Assembly (NCBI RefSeq): GCF_003755175.1
Contig: NZ_RKHX01000003.1
Location: forward strand, 524,042 to 588,041
DNA length: 64,000 nucleotides
Reading direction: 5' to 3'
Origin: Cellulomonas sp. PhB150
GTDB lineage: Bacteria > Actinomycetota > Actinomycetes > Actinomycetales > Cellulomonadaceae
Shown: positions 8,179-18,597 of the stretch, piece by piece
How positions within the stretch are numbered: position 1 is the first letter of the stretch
Layout: the number at the start of each line of letters is the position of its first letter
The notes under the pieces: model-generated
What the model was told of the DNA's origin: nothing
Database searches by the model: none
The model's input: only the letters and a program-made list of their open reading frames with translations
Translations under genes and position numbers: made by a program

Positions 8179-9224
8179 GCGAGAAGCGACGTGGGCTGGG
8201 CCGAGGGCTCGGCGCGCTGATCCCGACGGCACCCGAGGGGGACCAGCGTCCGACCGGCGGAGACCGACCGGCCGACCTGTTCTTCGGTGAGCCGCGCAGC
8301 AATGGCGCTGCGGCAGCCACATCGTCGGAGAGCGAGGTCGCCGAGACCGCTGCTCCCGAAGCGCCTGCCGCCGCTCCCGCAGCGGCCTCCGAGCACGACC
8401 TGCTACCCGTGCCGGGTGCGCGCTTCGCCGAGCTCCCGGTCGGGGAGATCCGCCCCAACCCGCGCCAGCCGCGCACCGTCTTCGACGAGGATGCGCTCGC
8501 CGAGCTGGTCGGTTCGATCAAGGAGATCGGCGTCCTGCAGCCGGTCGTCGTCCGCCAGGTCGCCGACGGCTACGAGCTGATCATGGGCGAGCGCCGCTGG
8601 CGCGCGACGCAGGAGGCCGGCCTCGACACCATCCCGGCGATCGTCCGGGAGACCGAGGACGGCGACCTGCTGCGCGACGCGCTGCTCGAGAACCTCCACC
8701 GCTCGCAGCTCAACGTGCTCGAGGAGGCCGCGGCCTACCAGCAGCTGCTCGACGACTTCGGCTGCACCCACGAGCAGCTCGCGAGCCGGATCCACCGGTC
8801 GAGGCCGCAGATCTCGAACACGCTGCGGCTGCTGAAGCTGCCGCCGCTGGTCCAGCGCCGGGTTGCCGCCGGCGTCCTGAGCGCGGGTCACGCCCGCGCG
8901 CTGCTCGGCCTGAACGATGGAGCAGCCATCGAGCGGCTCGCTCAGCGCATCGTCGCCGAGGGCCTGTCCGTCCGAGCGGTCGAGGAGATCGTCGCGATGG
9001 GCACCGACGACGCTCCGCGTCGGCGTCCCGCGCCGCGGGCGGGCATCCGCAACGAGGCTCTCGATGATCTCGCCTCGAGGCTCTCGGACAAGTTCGAGAC
9101 GCGGGTGAAGGTCAGCCTCGGCAAGTCGCGCGGACGACTGACGGTCGAGTTCGCGTCCGTCCAGGATCTCAACCGGATCCTGGGCAGCCTCGCACCTGAG
9201 GACCCGGGCCTCCTCAAGGGCTGA
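8175..9224 (+). CDS. parB: chromosome partitioning protein ParB
   Basis: A 349-residue CTPase/DNA-binding clamp that loads at parS and spreads on flanking DNA. Seen: the N-terminal ParA-contact motif [15 protein letters not shown], the ParB/Srx nuclease-like domain with [20 protein letters not shown] and the CTP-binding [13 protein letters not shown], the HTH with [19 protein letters not shown], and a C-terminal dimerisation domain ending [19 protein letters not shown] linker of about 50 Ala/Pro/Glu residues separates the first two parts. Its ATG overlaps the parA stop by 4 bp. The seven parS sites upstream are its predicted targets. Confidence 0.97.
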   Translation: MSEKRRGLGRGLGALIPTAPEGDQRPTGGDRPADLFFGEPRSNGAAAATSSESEVAETAAPEAPAAAPAAASEHDLLPVPGARFAELPVGEIRPNPRQPRTVFDEDALAELVGSIKEIGVLQPVVVRQVADGYELIMGERRWRATQEAGLDTIPAIVRETEDGDLLRDALLENLHRSQLNVLEEAAAYQQLLDDFGCTHEQLASRIHRSRPQISNTLRLLKLPPLVQRRVAAGVLSAGHARALLGLNDGAAIERLAQRIVAEGLSVRAVEEIVAMGTDDAPRRRPAPRAGIRNEALDDLASRLSDKFETRVKVSLGKSRGRLTVEFASVQDLNRILGSLAPEDPGLLKG

Positions 9225-9316
9225 CGCGGGTGCCGGGACCGGTGCGCGAGGACAGTGAGGTCAGAGCCGACAAATCGGGACGTACCGGTCGCCAGAAGCG
9301 TCGTGTACGAGTCGCG

Positions 9317-10264
9317 TCAGGCAGCGAGAGAAGCCCGCACCAGGGATCGGTACAAGTCTCCAAGATTGTGCCCAGCGGCCTCTGCGGCCTGGGGCAAAAG
9401 TGACGTTTCGGTCATGCCTGGGGCGACGTTGACCTCGAGGAACTGCACCTCGCCGGAGGCCGTCACGATCAGATCGGTCCGCGAGATGCGCACCAGTCCC
9501 AGGGCCTGGTGTGCGGTGACGGCGACCGCCGCCACCTCGGCGGCGAGTGCCGCGGACAGTCGCGCCGGCGCGAAGTACTCGGTCCGCCCGGGGTTGTACC
9601 GGGCGTCGTAGTCGTACGGGCCGTCGGTCACGATCTCGACCGCGGGGAGGGCGGTCGGTCCGGAGCCGGTGTCGACGACGGAGACCGCGACCTCGGTGCC
9701 GATGACGGCGCGCTCGATGAGGGCGGTGTCGCTGTACGCGAAGCAGTCGACCATGGCCCGCGGCAGCTCGTCGGCGGACGTGACGAGGTTGACGCCGAGC
9801 GCCGAACCACCACGCGACGGCTTCACGACGAGCGGCAGACCCAGGCGGGCGACGAGGGCGGCGAGCACCCGGGACGCGCCGAGCTCCCGGAACAAGGACT
9901 GGGGGAGCGTCACGAAGTCCGGCGTGCGCAGCCCCGCCCGCGAGACGACGGTCTTGGCGATCGGCTTGGACCACGCCACCCGGCTCTCGCGCGGTCCGGT
10001 GCCGAGCAGTGGCAGGCCGAGCAGCTGGACGACGTCGCGGACGGAACCGTCCTCGCCCGACGTGCCGTGCAGGAGTGGCCAGACCAGGTCCGGCCGCAGC
10101 TCCGTCAGAGCCGGGACGAGGTCGGCGTCGACGTCGTGGATCGAGACGTCGACACCGACCGAGCGCAGCGCCTCGGCGACGCGACGTCCCGAGCGCAACG
10201 AGACGTCGCGTTCGTGCGAGAGACCGCCGGCCAGGATGACGACCCGCGGGGAAGCAGCGCCCAT
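9317..10264 (-). CDS. ddl: D-alanine--D-alanine ligase family ATP-grasp enzyme
   Basis: A 315-residue ATP-grasp ligase expected to join two D-alanines for peptidoglycan. Seen: the N-terminal signature VVILAGGLSHERDVSLRSG, WPLLHGTSGEDGSVRDVVQLLGLP, the ATP-grasp loop LVVKPSRGGSALGVNLV, and the C-terminal metal-binding EVQFLEVNVAPGMTETSLLP. It is a little shorter than the usual 320-370 residues, and a second ddl may exist elsewhere. The start shares one base with the stop of the upstream aminotransferase, so the two are co-transcribed. It converges on parB. A short-chain variant using another D-amino acid cannot be excluded. Confidence 0.82.
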   Translation of the reverse strand: MGAASPRVVILAGGLSHERDVSLRSGRRVAEALRSVGVDVSIHDVDADLVPALTELRPDLVWPLLHGTSGEDGSVRDVVQLLGLPLLGTGPRESRVAWSKPIAKTVVSRAGLRTPDFVTLPQSLFRELGASRVLAALVARLGLPLVVKPSRGGSALGVNLVTSADELPRAMVDCFAYSDTALIERAVIGTEVAVSVVDTGSGPTALPAVEIVTDGPYDYDARYNPGRTEYFAPARLSAALAAEVAAVAVTAHQALGLVRISRTDLIVTASGEVQFLEVNVAPGMTETSLLPQAAEAAGHNLGDLYRSLVRASLAA

Positions 10265-11607
10265 CAGGAGATGTCCGGGCCGGGTGCGTCCACGACACCG
10301 TCCGGGATCGAGGACGTCGTGCCGAACAGCTCGACGAGCTCGCGCTCACCGGCGACGACCGAAGCCAGCCGGCGGACGCCCTCGCGGATGCGTTCGGGCG
10401 TCGGGAAGCAGTACGACAACCGCATGTGGGACGCACCGCCGCCGTCGTAGTAGAACGCCGTGCCCGGGACATACGCCACCCGGGCGGTCACGGCGCGGGG
10501 GAGCATGTCCTTGGAGTCGAGTCCGTCGGGCAGCTTGACCCAGACGTAGAACCCGCCGTCGGGCACGTTCCATGACGCCTCGGGCAGGTGCTCGGCCAGC
10601 GCCGAGACCGTCGCGTCGCGTCGTTCACGGTAGAGCTCGCGGTACGACTTGATCTGACCCTGCCAGTCGCAGGTGGAGAGGTAGGTCGAGATGGCGATCT
10701 GCGACGCCGACGACGGGCACAGGATCGCGGACTCCGAGGCGAGGACCAGCTTCTCGCGCACGGCGTGGGGCGCCACGACCCAGCCGACGCGGTAGCCCGG
10801 CGCGAAGGTCTTGGAGAACGAGCCCAGGTAGAGCACGCCCTCGTCGTCCATCGACCGGATCGCCGGGCGCGGCTCGCCCTCGAAGCCGAGCAGGCCGTAC
10901 GGGTTGTCCTCCAGGACGAGCATGCCGTACCTGCGCGCGATCGCCAGGACGGCGGGGCGGCGCTCGGTCGACAGGGAGACGCCGGCGGGGTTGTGGAAGT
11001 TGGGCACCGTGTAGAGGAACTTGACGCGCCGGCCGGCTGCGGCGAGGGAGGCGAGCGTCTCCTCGAGCGCGGCGGGCACGAGGCCGTGCTCGTCGATCGG
11101 GGTGTGCACGACGTCGGCCTGGTAGGCGCGGAAGACCCCGAGGGCGCCGACGTAGGACGGCGCCTCCGCGACGACGACGTCACCCGGGTCGATGAAGATG
11201 CGTGTGACCAGGTCCAACGCCTGCTGAGACCCGGTCGTGACGACCACGTCGTCGGGATGGGCGTCGATGCCCTCGAGGCGCATGACGTCGAGGATCTGCT
11301 CACGCAGCGTGACGTCGCCCTGCCCGGAGCCGTACTGCAGCGCCTGCAGCCCGCGCTGCGAGACGACGCGCGAGGCGACGTCGGACAGCACGTCGAGCGG
11401 GAGACCGTCGAGATAGGGCATGCCGCCTGCGAGCGAGACCACCTCGGGGCGGTTGGCCACCGCGAACAGGGCGCGGATCTCCGAGGCACGCATGCCGTGC
11501 GTGCGCTGGGCGTACGCACCGAGCCAGGGGTCGAGGCGGGTGCCGGCGGCAGCGGAGGACGTGGGGGGGCCCGCCGTCTCGCCGGCGGGCACGATGCGCT
11601 CGATCAT
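10264..11607 (-). CDS. PLP-dependent class I/II aminotransferase
   Basis: A 447-residue fold-type I aminotransferase. Seen: SLAGGMPYLDGLP, ALQYGSGQGDVTLREQI, TTGSQQALDLVTRIF, the PLP-contacting YTVPNFHNPAG and LVLEDNPYGLL, and the Schiff-base lysine in LYLGSFSKTFAPGYRVGW. There is no N-terminal HTH, so it is not a MocR regulator. It resembles 2-aminoadipate/aromatic aminotransferases of the LysN type, but the substrate cannot be read from sequence. It precedes ddl with a one-base overlap, so a role in supplying or recycling cell-wall amino acids is possible. In mycobacteria this interval between parB and trxA carries cwlM instead. Confidence 0.88.
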   Translation of the reverse strand: MIERIVPAGETAGPPTSSAAAGTRLDPWLGAYAQRTHGMRASEIRALFAVANRPEVVSLAGGMPYLDGLPLDVLSDVASRVVSQRGLQALQYGSGQGDVTLREQILDVMRLEGIDAHPDDVVVTTGSQQALDLVTRIFIDPGDVVVAEAPSYVGALGVFRAYQADVVHTPIDEHGLVPAALEETLASLAAAGRRVKFLYTVPNFHNPAGVSLSTERRPAVLAIARRYGMLVLEDNPYGLLGFEGEPRPAIRSMDDEGVLYLGSFSKTFAPGYRVGWVVAPHAVREKLVLASESAILCPSSASQIAISTYLSTCDWQGQIKSYRELYRERRDATVSALAEHLPEASWNVPDGGFYVWVKLPDGLDSKDMLPRAVTARVAYVPGTAFYYDGGGASHMRLSYCFPTPERIREGVRRLASVVAGERELVELFGTTSSIPDGVVDAPGPDIS

Positions 11608-11649
11608 CCGTGCAGTGTCGCACGCACGGCGAGCGCACCGGCCGGAGGC

Positions 11650-11982
11650 TCACACCGTGGCGAGCACGCCCTCGATCTGTTCGGTGATGCTCGCCTTGGG
11701 GCGCGCGCCGATGACCGACTGCACGAGCTCGCCGCCCGCGTAGAAGTTGAGCGTCGGGATCGACACGATCCCGTAGTCGCCGACCACGCGGGGGTTCTCG
11801 TCGGAGTTGATCTTGACGATCTTCACCCGGCCGTCGTACGTCTTGGACAGCTCCTCGAGCACGGGCGCCACCATGCGGCACGGGCCGCACCACGGCGCCC
11901 AGAAGTCGACGACCACGGGGATGTCGGAGCCGAGCACCTCCGCGGCGAACGTGTCGTCGGTGACTTCGGTGACGGAGCTCAT
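11650..11982 (-). CDS. trxA: thioredoxin
   Basis: A 110-residue cytosolic thioredoxin with active site [22 protein letters not shown], the cis-proline region [12 protein letters not shown] and a C-terminal helix. It transfers electrons from TrxB to ribonucleotide reductase and other disulfide proteins. The start ATG at 11982 overlaps the trxB stop (ATGA), so the pair is translationally coupled. Upstream in-frame codons belong to shadow sequence over trxB. Confidence 0.97.
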   Translation of the reverse strand: MSSVTEVTDDTFAAEVLGSDIPVVVDFWAPWCGPCRMVAPVLEELSKTYDGRVKIVKINSDENPRVVGDYGIVSIPTLNFYAGGELVQSVIGARPKASITEQIEGVLATV

Positions 11983-12980
11983 CGTGCCTCCTCCAGGACG
12001 GGCGCGGGGCCCAGGTCGGGGACCGGGTCGGCCAGCCCGTCCTCGAGCGCCGCGAGGAAGTGCTGGGCGTCCAGGGCGGCGGAGCAGCCGGAGCCGGCCG
12101 CGGTGATGGCCTGGCGGTAGGTGTGGTCGACGAGGTCGCCGCACGCGAACACGCCGGGCAGGTTGGTCGCGGTGGTGCGGCCCACGACCTTGACGTAGCC
12201 GGCGTCGTCGAGCTCGATCTGCCCGACGAGCAGCTCGGAGCGCGGCACGTGGCCGATCGCGACGAACACGCCCGTGGCGGGGTGCTCGCGGGTCTCGCCC
12301 GTCACCGTGTCGCGCAGCGTCACTCCGGTGACCTTGGCGTCGCCGGCGATACCGACGATCTCGGAGTTCCACGCGAACTCGATCTTCGGGTCGTTCGCGG
12401 CGCGGTCGGCCATGATCTTCGAGGCGCGCAGCTGGTTGCGGCGGTGGACCATCGTGACGCGCTTGCCGAACCGGGTCAGGAACGTGGCCTCCTCGACCGC
12501 GGAGTCACCGCCGCCGACGACGATGATCTCCTGGTCCTTGAAGAAGAACCCGTCGCAGGTCGCGCACCAGGACACGCCGCGACCGGACAGACGCTTCTCG
12601 TCGTCCAGACCCAGCTCGCGGTACGCCGACCCGGTCGACAAGATCACCGACCGGGCCAGGTAGGTCTCTCCACCGGAGACGACGATCTTCTTGACCGGGC
12701 CGTCGAGCTCGAGCGACGTCGCGTCGTCCCACAGCACCTCGGCACCGAAGCGCTCGGCCTGCTTCTGCAGGTTCTCCATGAGCTCGGGGCCCTGGATGCC
12801 GTCGGGGAAGCCCGGGAAGTTCTCGACCTCGGTCGTGTTCATCAAGGCGCCGCCCGCGGTCACCGAGCCGGCGACGATCAGCGGGGCGAGCCCGGCACGT
12901 GCTGCGTAGATGGCCGCGGTGTAGCCGGCAGGGCCCGAACCGACGATCACGAGGTCGCGCACGGTGCTGTCCTGAGTCAC
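11979..12980 (-). CDS. trxB: thioredoxin-disulfide reductase
   Basis: A 333-residue FAD/NADPH flavoenzyme that reduces TrxA. Seen: FAD-binding [20 protein letters not shown], redox-active [15 protein letters not shown] (CATC), NADPH-binding [15 protein letters not shown], and the C-terminal FAD motif [22 protein letters not shown]. The GTG start at 12980 is chosen because AAGGA lies 8 bp upstream; an in-frame start at 13034 would add 18 unconserved residues. In mycobacteria sigM and its anti-sigma gene lie between this gene and murJ; here there are only 86 bp. Confidence 0.96.
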   Translation of the reverse strand: MTQDSTVRDLVIVGSGPAGYTAAIYAARAGLAPLIVAGSVTAGGALMNTTEVENFPGFPDGIQGPELMENLQKQAERFGAEVLWDDATSLELDGPVKKIVVSGGETYLARSVILSTGSAYRELGLDDEKRLSGRGVSWCATCDGFFFKDQEIIVVGGGDSAVEEATFLTRFGKRVTMVHRRNQLRASKIMADRAANDPKIEFAWNSEIVGIAGDAKVTGVTLRDTVTGETREHPATGVFVAIGHVPRSELLVGQIELDDAGYVKVVGRTTATNLPGVFACGDLVDHTYRQAITAAGSGCSAALDAQHFLAALEDGLADPVPDLGPAPVLEEAR

Positions 12981-13066
12981 GAGATGGTCCTTCTGTGTGG
13001 CGAACGATCGAGTCGGTGGGGCTGTCGCAGTCAACCGATCCTAGGCGGGATCTGTTCCGCGAGCCG

Positions 13067-16000
13067 TCAGGACAGCTCGATCTCGTTGAGCTCGAGCCGG
13101 AAGGAGCCGTCGCTCGCCGTCGGTAGCTCGGTGATCCACAGCGTCAGCTCCTCGGTCTCGGTGGCGGGGTCGAGCGTGAACGTGACCTCAGAGCCGAACT
13201 CGCCCTCGGCGAGCAGCTTGCCGCCGCTCGGGTCGGACTTGCCCGTGGCCCGGATCTCGACGTGCCCACCCGACCCGTTCGCGTGCAGCGTGACCGTGTG
13301 GACCGTGGTCGGGTCCTCGAGCTTCATGACGTATCCGACGCCGTTCTTGAAGCCGGCGAAGTCCGCCCGCTTGTACGTCATCGTGTACCAGTACGTCGAC
13401 GGGTCGCCGTCGAACGCGCGGTCGACGGCCTCCTCGTGCTCGCCGTCGTCGTCGGACGGGTCCACGGAGGTCGCCGAGCCGATCACCGGTGGGACGGTCG
13501 ACTCCGCGGGAGACGACGGCTCCGGCGACGGGCTGCTGGGCTCGTCAGAGGTCGGCTCCGGGCTGGCCGAGGTCGACGTCGACGGGCTGGGAGCCGGCGC
13601 GCCGGTGTCGAGCGAGCTGAAGAGTGCCTTGAACGCGAAGACCACGCCGATGACGACCGCGATCCCGACCAGGACCAGGACGAGCGCGGTCGGGTTGAAG
13701 CGCCGGCGCGGCTCGGTGTCGTACTCCTGCTCCTCGACGATGCGGTCGAAGTCGAAGCCGCCGACGAGCGTCGGTGCGGGCTCGGGCGCAGGAGAGGGGT
13801 CACCCGGCGGCTCGTCGTTCCACGCCCGAGCGGTCGCCGCGGCGCCCACCGCACCGGCGGCCCCGAACGCTGACGTGCGCGTGGGGGCGGCGGGCGGCGG
13901 CGTGCCCGGCCGGTTGACCCCGGCGGGCGGCGGCTGCGCGTCGTACGACGTGCGGATCGACTCGCGCTGCACGGCGATCGGGGCGGTGTCCTCCATGTCG
14001 TCGACGTCGAAGTCGTCGTCGGCCGGCACCGCAGGCGCCTCGGGAGCGGCCACCACCGGGACCGGCCCGGTCGCGACCTGCACGGCCCGGATCGCGCCCC
14101 ACGGCTCGAGCTCGCGCACGAGCTCGCCGGGGCTGTGGGGACCGTCGTCGTTCGGGCCGAGCGTCACCGCGCAGAGGGTGTCCAGGTCGCCCGGGACGTC
14201 CGCGACGAGCTCGGCCGGCGGGACCGGCAGCCCGTCGACGGTCGGCGCCTCGGGCAGGTCGACGCCGAAGGACGGCAGCGACGGATCGGCGGGCCAGTGG
14301 CCGGTGAGCGCGGCGTACAGCACACGGACGAGGCCGACGGTGTCCGCGCGCGTGGTCGTGTGGGCGTCGCGCGCGACGATGCCCAGGAGGCCGGCGTCCA
14401 GGCCGAGGCCGGAGACGACGATGCGGCCGTCGTCGGTGACGTGCAGCGAGGAGGGGCGCAGCGCCAGGTGGTGGACGCCGCGTCGCCGGGCGACCTCGAG
14501 CGCGGCCGCAGCCTCGCCGGCGATCGCGCGGGCCTGGTCGGCCGTCAGCGGGCCGCGCGCCAGCAGGTCGGCGAGGGAGGGACCGGTGACCTGCTCGGAG
14601 ACGACGTAGCCGTGGCCCTCGTGCGTGCCGACGTCCAGCACCCGCACGAGGCGCGCGTCGGTGACGAGGGCGGCGCGGCGCGCGCCGTCGAGCCCCTGCG
14701 AGATGTGGCCCGACGAGAGGACGTGGACACGCACCGGTCGGTCGAGGATCTGGTCGGTGGCCTGCCACGCGGTCGCCCCGGGCAGGTCGGACTCGGCGGG
14801 CTGGACGACCCGGTAGCGGCCCGAGAGCACGGCGCCCCGCCCGACGACCTCGCTCACGGCACCTCCAGCATCGACGGGACCGCCCGGCGGACGGTTCCCT
14901 GTGTGCAGCCTAGACGCGCGACCGCGCACCTTCGCGAGGAGCGGACCCATCAGGGTGTCGAGCTCGGAGACGCGCATGAGCCGCAGCGCAGCCAGGTAGG
15001 CGAGTCCCATCACGGTGCCGACGACGACGCACTCGATGATCGCGGCGATGTTCCCGCCGGACAGGACGGCCCGCAGCACGACGAGCGCCACCAGGCCGAA
15101 CCCTGCCGCGACGGCGCCGGCCAGCAGCGCCTGGACGTGGACGCGCAGCACGCGCGGGCCGTCGAGCGTCCGGAGCCTGCCGCGCAGCATCCACAGGCCG
15201 AGCACGGCGCCGACGAGGTAGGAGACGCTCATCGCCAGCCCGGCACCGGCCACCCAGGAGCGCGGCTCGAGCAGGTTGCGGCCCAGCAGCGTCCCGCCGA
15301 CGACGACCACGGCCATGACGATCTGGATCGGCACCATGCCGCGCGCGTCCTCGTACGCGTAGTAGACGCGCTGGCACATCGACCAGGCCCCGAACGCGGG
15401 CAGCCCGACGATCATCGTCACGACGACCGGGGAGACGGCGTGCACCTGCGCGTCGGACGAGGTCCACAGCAGGATCTGCGTGATCGGGACCGCCAGCACC
15501 GCGACGACCGCCGTCGCGAGCACGGTGAAGAGCCCGACGACGCGCAGGCCGCTGGACAGCGTCGCCCGGACGCCGTCGACGTCCTTCTCGTGCGCCTGGC
15601 CGGACAGCCGGGTGAACAGGGCCGTGGCCAGCGAGACCGTCACGAGCGAGTGCGGCAGCATGAAGATGAGGAAGGCCCAGTCGTACGCGGCGTTGCCGGC
15701 GACCACACCCCCGCCGGCCGCGCCGGGCGCGTCCGCGGCGACGTTCGAGACGACGATGTACCCGAGCTGGCCGATCGTGAGGCCGACGAGCGTCCAGCTC
15801 GCGACCTTGCCCGCGCGGCCGAGCCCCGAGCCGCGCAGCCCCCAGCGGACCCGGGCGCGCACGCCCGAGGCCCGCAGCGCCGGGATGAGGACCACGGCCT
15901 GCGCGATGACGCCGAGCGTCGCCGAGCCGGCGAGCAGCGTCGTCTGCCCCGTGGTCCAGTTCGCCGCGACCTCGATGCCGCCGGGGCCCGCCTTCGCGGC

Positions 16001-16555
16001 GCCGAACATCGCGATGAACACGGCGAAGCCGGCGATCGACACGATGTTGTTGACCACCGGGGCCCACATGTACGGGCCGAACGAGCTGCGCGCGTTGAGC
16101 ACCTGGCCGAGCAGCGCGTACATCCCGTAGAAGAACATCTGTGGGACGCACCAGAACGCGAACGCCGTCGCCAGGTCGAGCTGCGCGCTGGTGAACCCCT
16201 TGGCGTACAGGTGGACCAGGAGGGGCGCGCACAGCGTCAGCACGAGGGTCACGCCGGCCAGCACCGCGAAGCCGAAGGTCAGCAGCCGGTCGACGTACTC
16301 CTGCCCGGCCTTGCGTCGGTAGGCCTGGACGACCTGCGGCACGAGCACGGCGTTGAGGACGCCACCCGCGAGCAGCATGTACAGGATGTTCGGCAGCTTG
16401 TTGGCGACCGAGAACGCGTCGGCCGCCTGACCCGTGGCACCGATCGCGCTCGCGAGCACCATCTGGCGCAGCAGCCCCAGCATGCGGGAGGTCGCCGTGC
16501 CGGACGCCATGAGCGCGGCACCGCGACGCACACCCCCCGAGCTGGTCTCGCTCAC
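13067..16555 (-). CDS. murJ: MurJ lipid II flippase fused to a pseudokinase and an extracellular discoidin-like domain
   Basis: An 1162-residue fusion. Residues ~1-540 are a 14-TM MurJ/MviN flippase (AALMASGTATSRMLGLLRQM; QVLNARSSFGPYMWAP) that flips lipid II. Residues ~565-820 are a Ser/Thr-kinase fold lacking catalysis: the HRD loop reads VHHLALRPSSLHV and the DFG position reads VSGLGLD, so it is a pseudokinase. Then come a disordered Pro/Ala linker, one TM helix (LVLVLVGIAVVIGVVFAFKA) and a secreted C-terminal beta domain of F5/8-type C character. The MurJ-pseudokinase arrangement is known from mycobacteria, where a phospho-peptide-binding partner docks to it. GTG start at 16555 overlaps the upstream gene (GTGA). 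Confidence 0.93.
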   Translation of the reverse strand: MSETSSGGVRRGAALMASGTATSRMLGLLRQMVLASAIGATGQAADAFSVANKLPNILYMLLAGGVLNAVLVPQVVQAYRRKAGQEYVDRLLTFGFAVLAGVTLVLTLCAPLLVHLYAKGFTSAQLDLATAFAFWCVPQMFFYGMYALLGQVLNARSSFGPYMWAPVVNNIVSIAGFAVFIAMFGAAKAGPGGIEVAANWTTGQTTLLAGSATLGVIAQAVVLIPALRASGVRARVRWGLRGSGLGRAGKVASWTLVGLTIGQLGYIVVSNVAADAPGAAGGGVVAGNAAYDWAFLIFMLPHSLVTVSLATALFTRLSGQAHEKDVDGVRATLSSGLRVVGLFTVLATAVVAVLAVPITQILLWTSSDAQVHAVSPVVVTMIVGLPAFGAWSMCQRVYYAYEDARGMVPIQIVMAVVVVGGTLLGRNLLEPRSWVAGAGLAMSVSYLVGAVLGLWMLRGRLRTLDGPRVLRVHVQALLAGAVAAGFGLVALVVLRAVLSGGNIAAIIECVVVGTVMGLAYLAALRLMRVSELDTLMGPLLAKVRGRASRLHTGNRPPGGPVDAGGAVSEVVGRGAVLSGRYRVVQPAESDLPGATAWQATDQILDRPVRVHVLSSGHISQGLDGARRAALVTDARLVRVLDVGTHEGHGYVVSEQVTGPSLADLLARGPLTADQARAIAGEAAAALEVARRRGVHHLALRPSSLHVTDDGRIVVSGLGLDAGLLGIVARDAHTTTRADTVGLVRVLYAALTGHWPADPSLPSFGVDLPEAPTVDGLPVPPAELVADVPGDLDTLCAVTLGPNDDGPHSPGELVRELEPWGAIRAVQVATGPVPVVAAPEAPAVPADDDFDVDDMEDTAPIAVQRESIRTSYDAQPPPAGVNRPGTPPPAAPTRTSAFGAAGAVGAAATARAWNDEPPGDPSPAPEPAPTLVGGFDFDRIVEEQEYDTEPRRRFNPTALVLVLVGIAVVIGVVFAFKALFSSLDTGAPAPSPSTSTSASPEPTSDEPSSPSPEPSSPAESTVPPVIGSATSVDPSDDDGEHEEAVDRAFDGDPSTYWYTMTYKRADFAGFKNGVGYVMKLEDPTTVHTVTLHANGSGGHVEIRATGKSDPSGGKLLAEGEFGSEVTFTLDPATETEELTLWITELPTASDGSFRLELNEIELS

Positions 16556-18597
16556 GTCCCCTGGTCCTCGTCCGGGACGCCGCCGAGCACGGGCAGTGGC
16601 GGGACGGGGCCGGAGGCGCTGCGCGCTCCCCGCCGGGCACTCTGGCCGCGCCGGACGGTACGGACGATGCCGAGGATCAGCCCGACGACGAGCAGCGCGC
16701 CGACCACGTACGTCCCGACGCTCTCGATCGTCGGCGACACCCGGGCCGTGAACTCGCGGGGCGCGGCGACGACGTCACCCGCGGGCGACTCGAGGGTCGC
16801 CGTGACGGTGACGTCGCAGTTGGCGGTCGCCTCGAGGTGGACGACGACGGTCGCGCTGGACCCGGCGTCGATCGTCACCGGGTCGATGGGATCGACCTGC
16901 AGGCACGCCTTGCGCGGGGTCATCACGAGCTGCACCGTCGCCGGGACGGCGAGGTCGTTGCGCACGACCGGGCGGATGGGGGCTTCAGCGCTGATGACGT
17001 TGATGTCGCTCAGCGGCGCGATCGACAGGCCGACCGTGCGCGCGGCGACCTCCTTGACCACGTTGCCGGCCAGGTCGGTGCGGCCGGCAAGGTCGGCGCG
17101 CCAGGCGAGGGCGAGCGGGGCGAGCGTCTCCGCGTCGACCCCGGAGAGCAGCGTGGCGGGGTCGGCCGTGACGGCCGAGAAGCCGACCGCGTGGTCGCGC
17201 GCCGCGGCCAGCGTCTCCACCTCGGCGGGCGGGATCTCGTCGTCGGCGGCCTTGCCGTTCGCCGGGACGTCCACCTGCGAGGCGGTCCCGACCAGGAGCG
17301 TGGAGACAGGGTCGACCTGGACCCACGGCGCGGAGCGGAGCGCCGTCATGACGACGCGCACCGCGGCCGGGTCGGGGACCTGGTCACGCGCGGGAGCGAG
17401 GAGCACCGGGCCGGGCGAGCTCTCGTTCTCGCGTGCGACGAGGGCGAGCTCCGCGAGGGTGCGCTGCGCGGTCGTGGCGTCGGTGGCGTCCGGGTCGACG
17501 GCCTTCGGGTCGGACAGGAGGGCGGACAGCGTCCCGTCCGGGGCGAGGCGATCGAGGGAGCCCTCGTCGGTGCTCATCCGTGCGTGCGTGACCGCGGAGC
17601 TCGCGCCGACCGCGGGCGTGCGGGTGACGGCCGCGACGACGTCCGCGCCGGCGGCCATCGTCGCGGTCTCCTCGTCGAGGTTCTGCCCGGGGGCCGCCCA
17701 CACCACCGTGCGCCGCCCGGCCCCCAGCACGTCCGAGCGACGGGCGTGGTCGGCGGCGACCTGGAACAACGAGCCGGCGTCCGCGTGCGCGACCGCGGCG
17801 GCGTCGGGGTCGGACCACGGCAGCGTGAACGTGGCGTGCCGGGTCGACGCGGCGGTCATCGCCTGCGCCCAGGCCTTCGACCCGGTCCCGCCGGAGAGTG
17901 CCTGCTCGACCAGTGCGGGGTCCGCGGCGATCCCGATGGCGTCGTCGACCTGCACGGCGGCGAGGGTGCGCCCCAGGCGCCCCGTCGGCGCCGTGAGCTG
18001 GTCGAGCCCGGTGACCGGCGTCGTCGCCAGCGGGTTGGTGGCGGGCCCGGCGACGGGCAGCAGCACCGAGACGGGGACCGGCGTGACGGACTGCTCGGGA
18101 TACCAGAGCGCGTACGACCGAGCGAGCCCCGCACGGGTGCCGCCGTCCGTGGCCTCGACCGCGAGGCCCCGCGGGCCCCAGACGCCGGGGAGGTTCGTGA
18201 AGTACATGCGCGCCGCCGGCACGGTGAGCGTCACGTCCGCGGAGGCGCCCGGCGCGAGCGGGTCGCCGAGCGCCTGTGCCACCGCGATCTGCCCCGCGAG
18301 GTCCGAGTCCGCGCGGTCGGTCCACGCCGCCACCTCGTCGCGCGAGCCCATCCGGAAGTAGTTGATGCGCAGGTCGGCCGCGACGTTCTTCAGCTCGGTG
18401 GCGCCGTCGTTGTGCAGCGTCGCGCGCACCGTGAGGTCGTCGCCCGGCCGGAGCACGACCGGCGAGATCGACGTGATCTCGACGCGGACGGGCAGCGGCT
18501 CGTCCGCGGCGCTCGCGGGCAGGGCGGGGACCAGGATCAGGCCGGCGACCAGGGCGAGCGTCGCGCTCAGCACCCTGCGTGCCAGGCGCCCGCTCAT
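16552..18597 (-). CDS. secreted membrane-anchored envelope protein, DUF6049-like (Rv3909 type)
   Basis: A 681-residue protein of unknown function. It has a signal peptide (LSATLALVAGLILVPALPASA), a beta-sandwich domain (VRVEITSISPVVLRPGDDLTVRATL), a long middle region with alternating alpha/beta character, a C-terminal beta domain, and a TM helix near 640 (VGTYVVGALLVVGLILGIV) followed by a basic tail. It sits between mutT4-like and murJ genes, the same place as Rv3909 in mycobacteria, so a role in peptidoglycan precursor export is a reasonable inference. Its ATG overlaps the upstream Nudix stop and its stop overlaps the murJ start. Confidence 0.8.
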   Translation of the reverse strand: MSGRLARRVLSATLALVAGLILVPALPASAADEPLPVRVEITSISPVVLRPGDDLTVRATLHNDGATELKNVAADLRINYFRMGSRDEVAAWTDRADSDLAGQIAVAQALGDPLAPGASADVTLTVPAARMYFTNLPGVWGPRGLAVEATDGGTRAGLARSYALWYPEQSVTPVPVSVLLPVAGPATNPLATTPVTGLDQLTAPTGRLGRTLAAVQVDDAIGIAADPALVEQALSGGTGSKAWAQAMTAASTRHATFTLPWSDPDAAAVAHADAGSLFQVAADHARRSDVLGAGRRTVVWAAPGQNLDEETATMAAGADVVAAVTRTPAVGASSAVTHARMSTDEGSLDRLAPDGTLSALLSDPKAVDPDATDATTAQRTLAELALVARENESSPGPVLLAPARDQVPDPAAVRVVMTALRSAPWVQVDPVSTLLVGTASQVDVPANGKAADDEIPPAEVETLAAARDHAVGFSAVTADPATLLSGVDAETLAPLALAWRADLAGRTDLAGNVVKEVAARTVGLSIAPLSDINVISAEAPIRPVVRNDLAVPATVQLVMTPRKACLQVDPIDPVTIDAGSSATVVVHLEATANCDVTVTATLESPAGDVVAAPREFTARVSPTIESVGTYVVGALLVVGLILGIVRTVRRGQSARRGARSASGPVPPLPVLGGVPDEDQGT

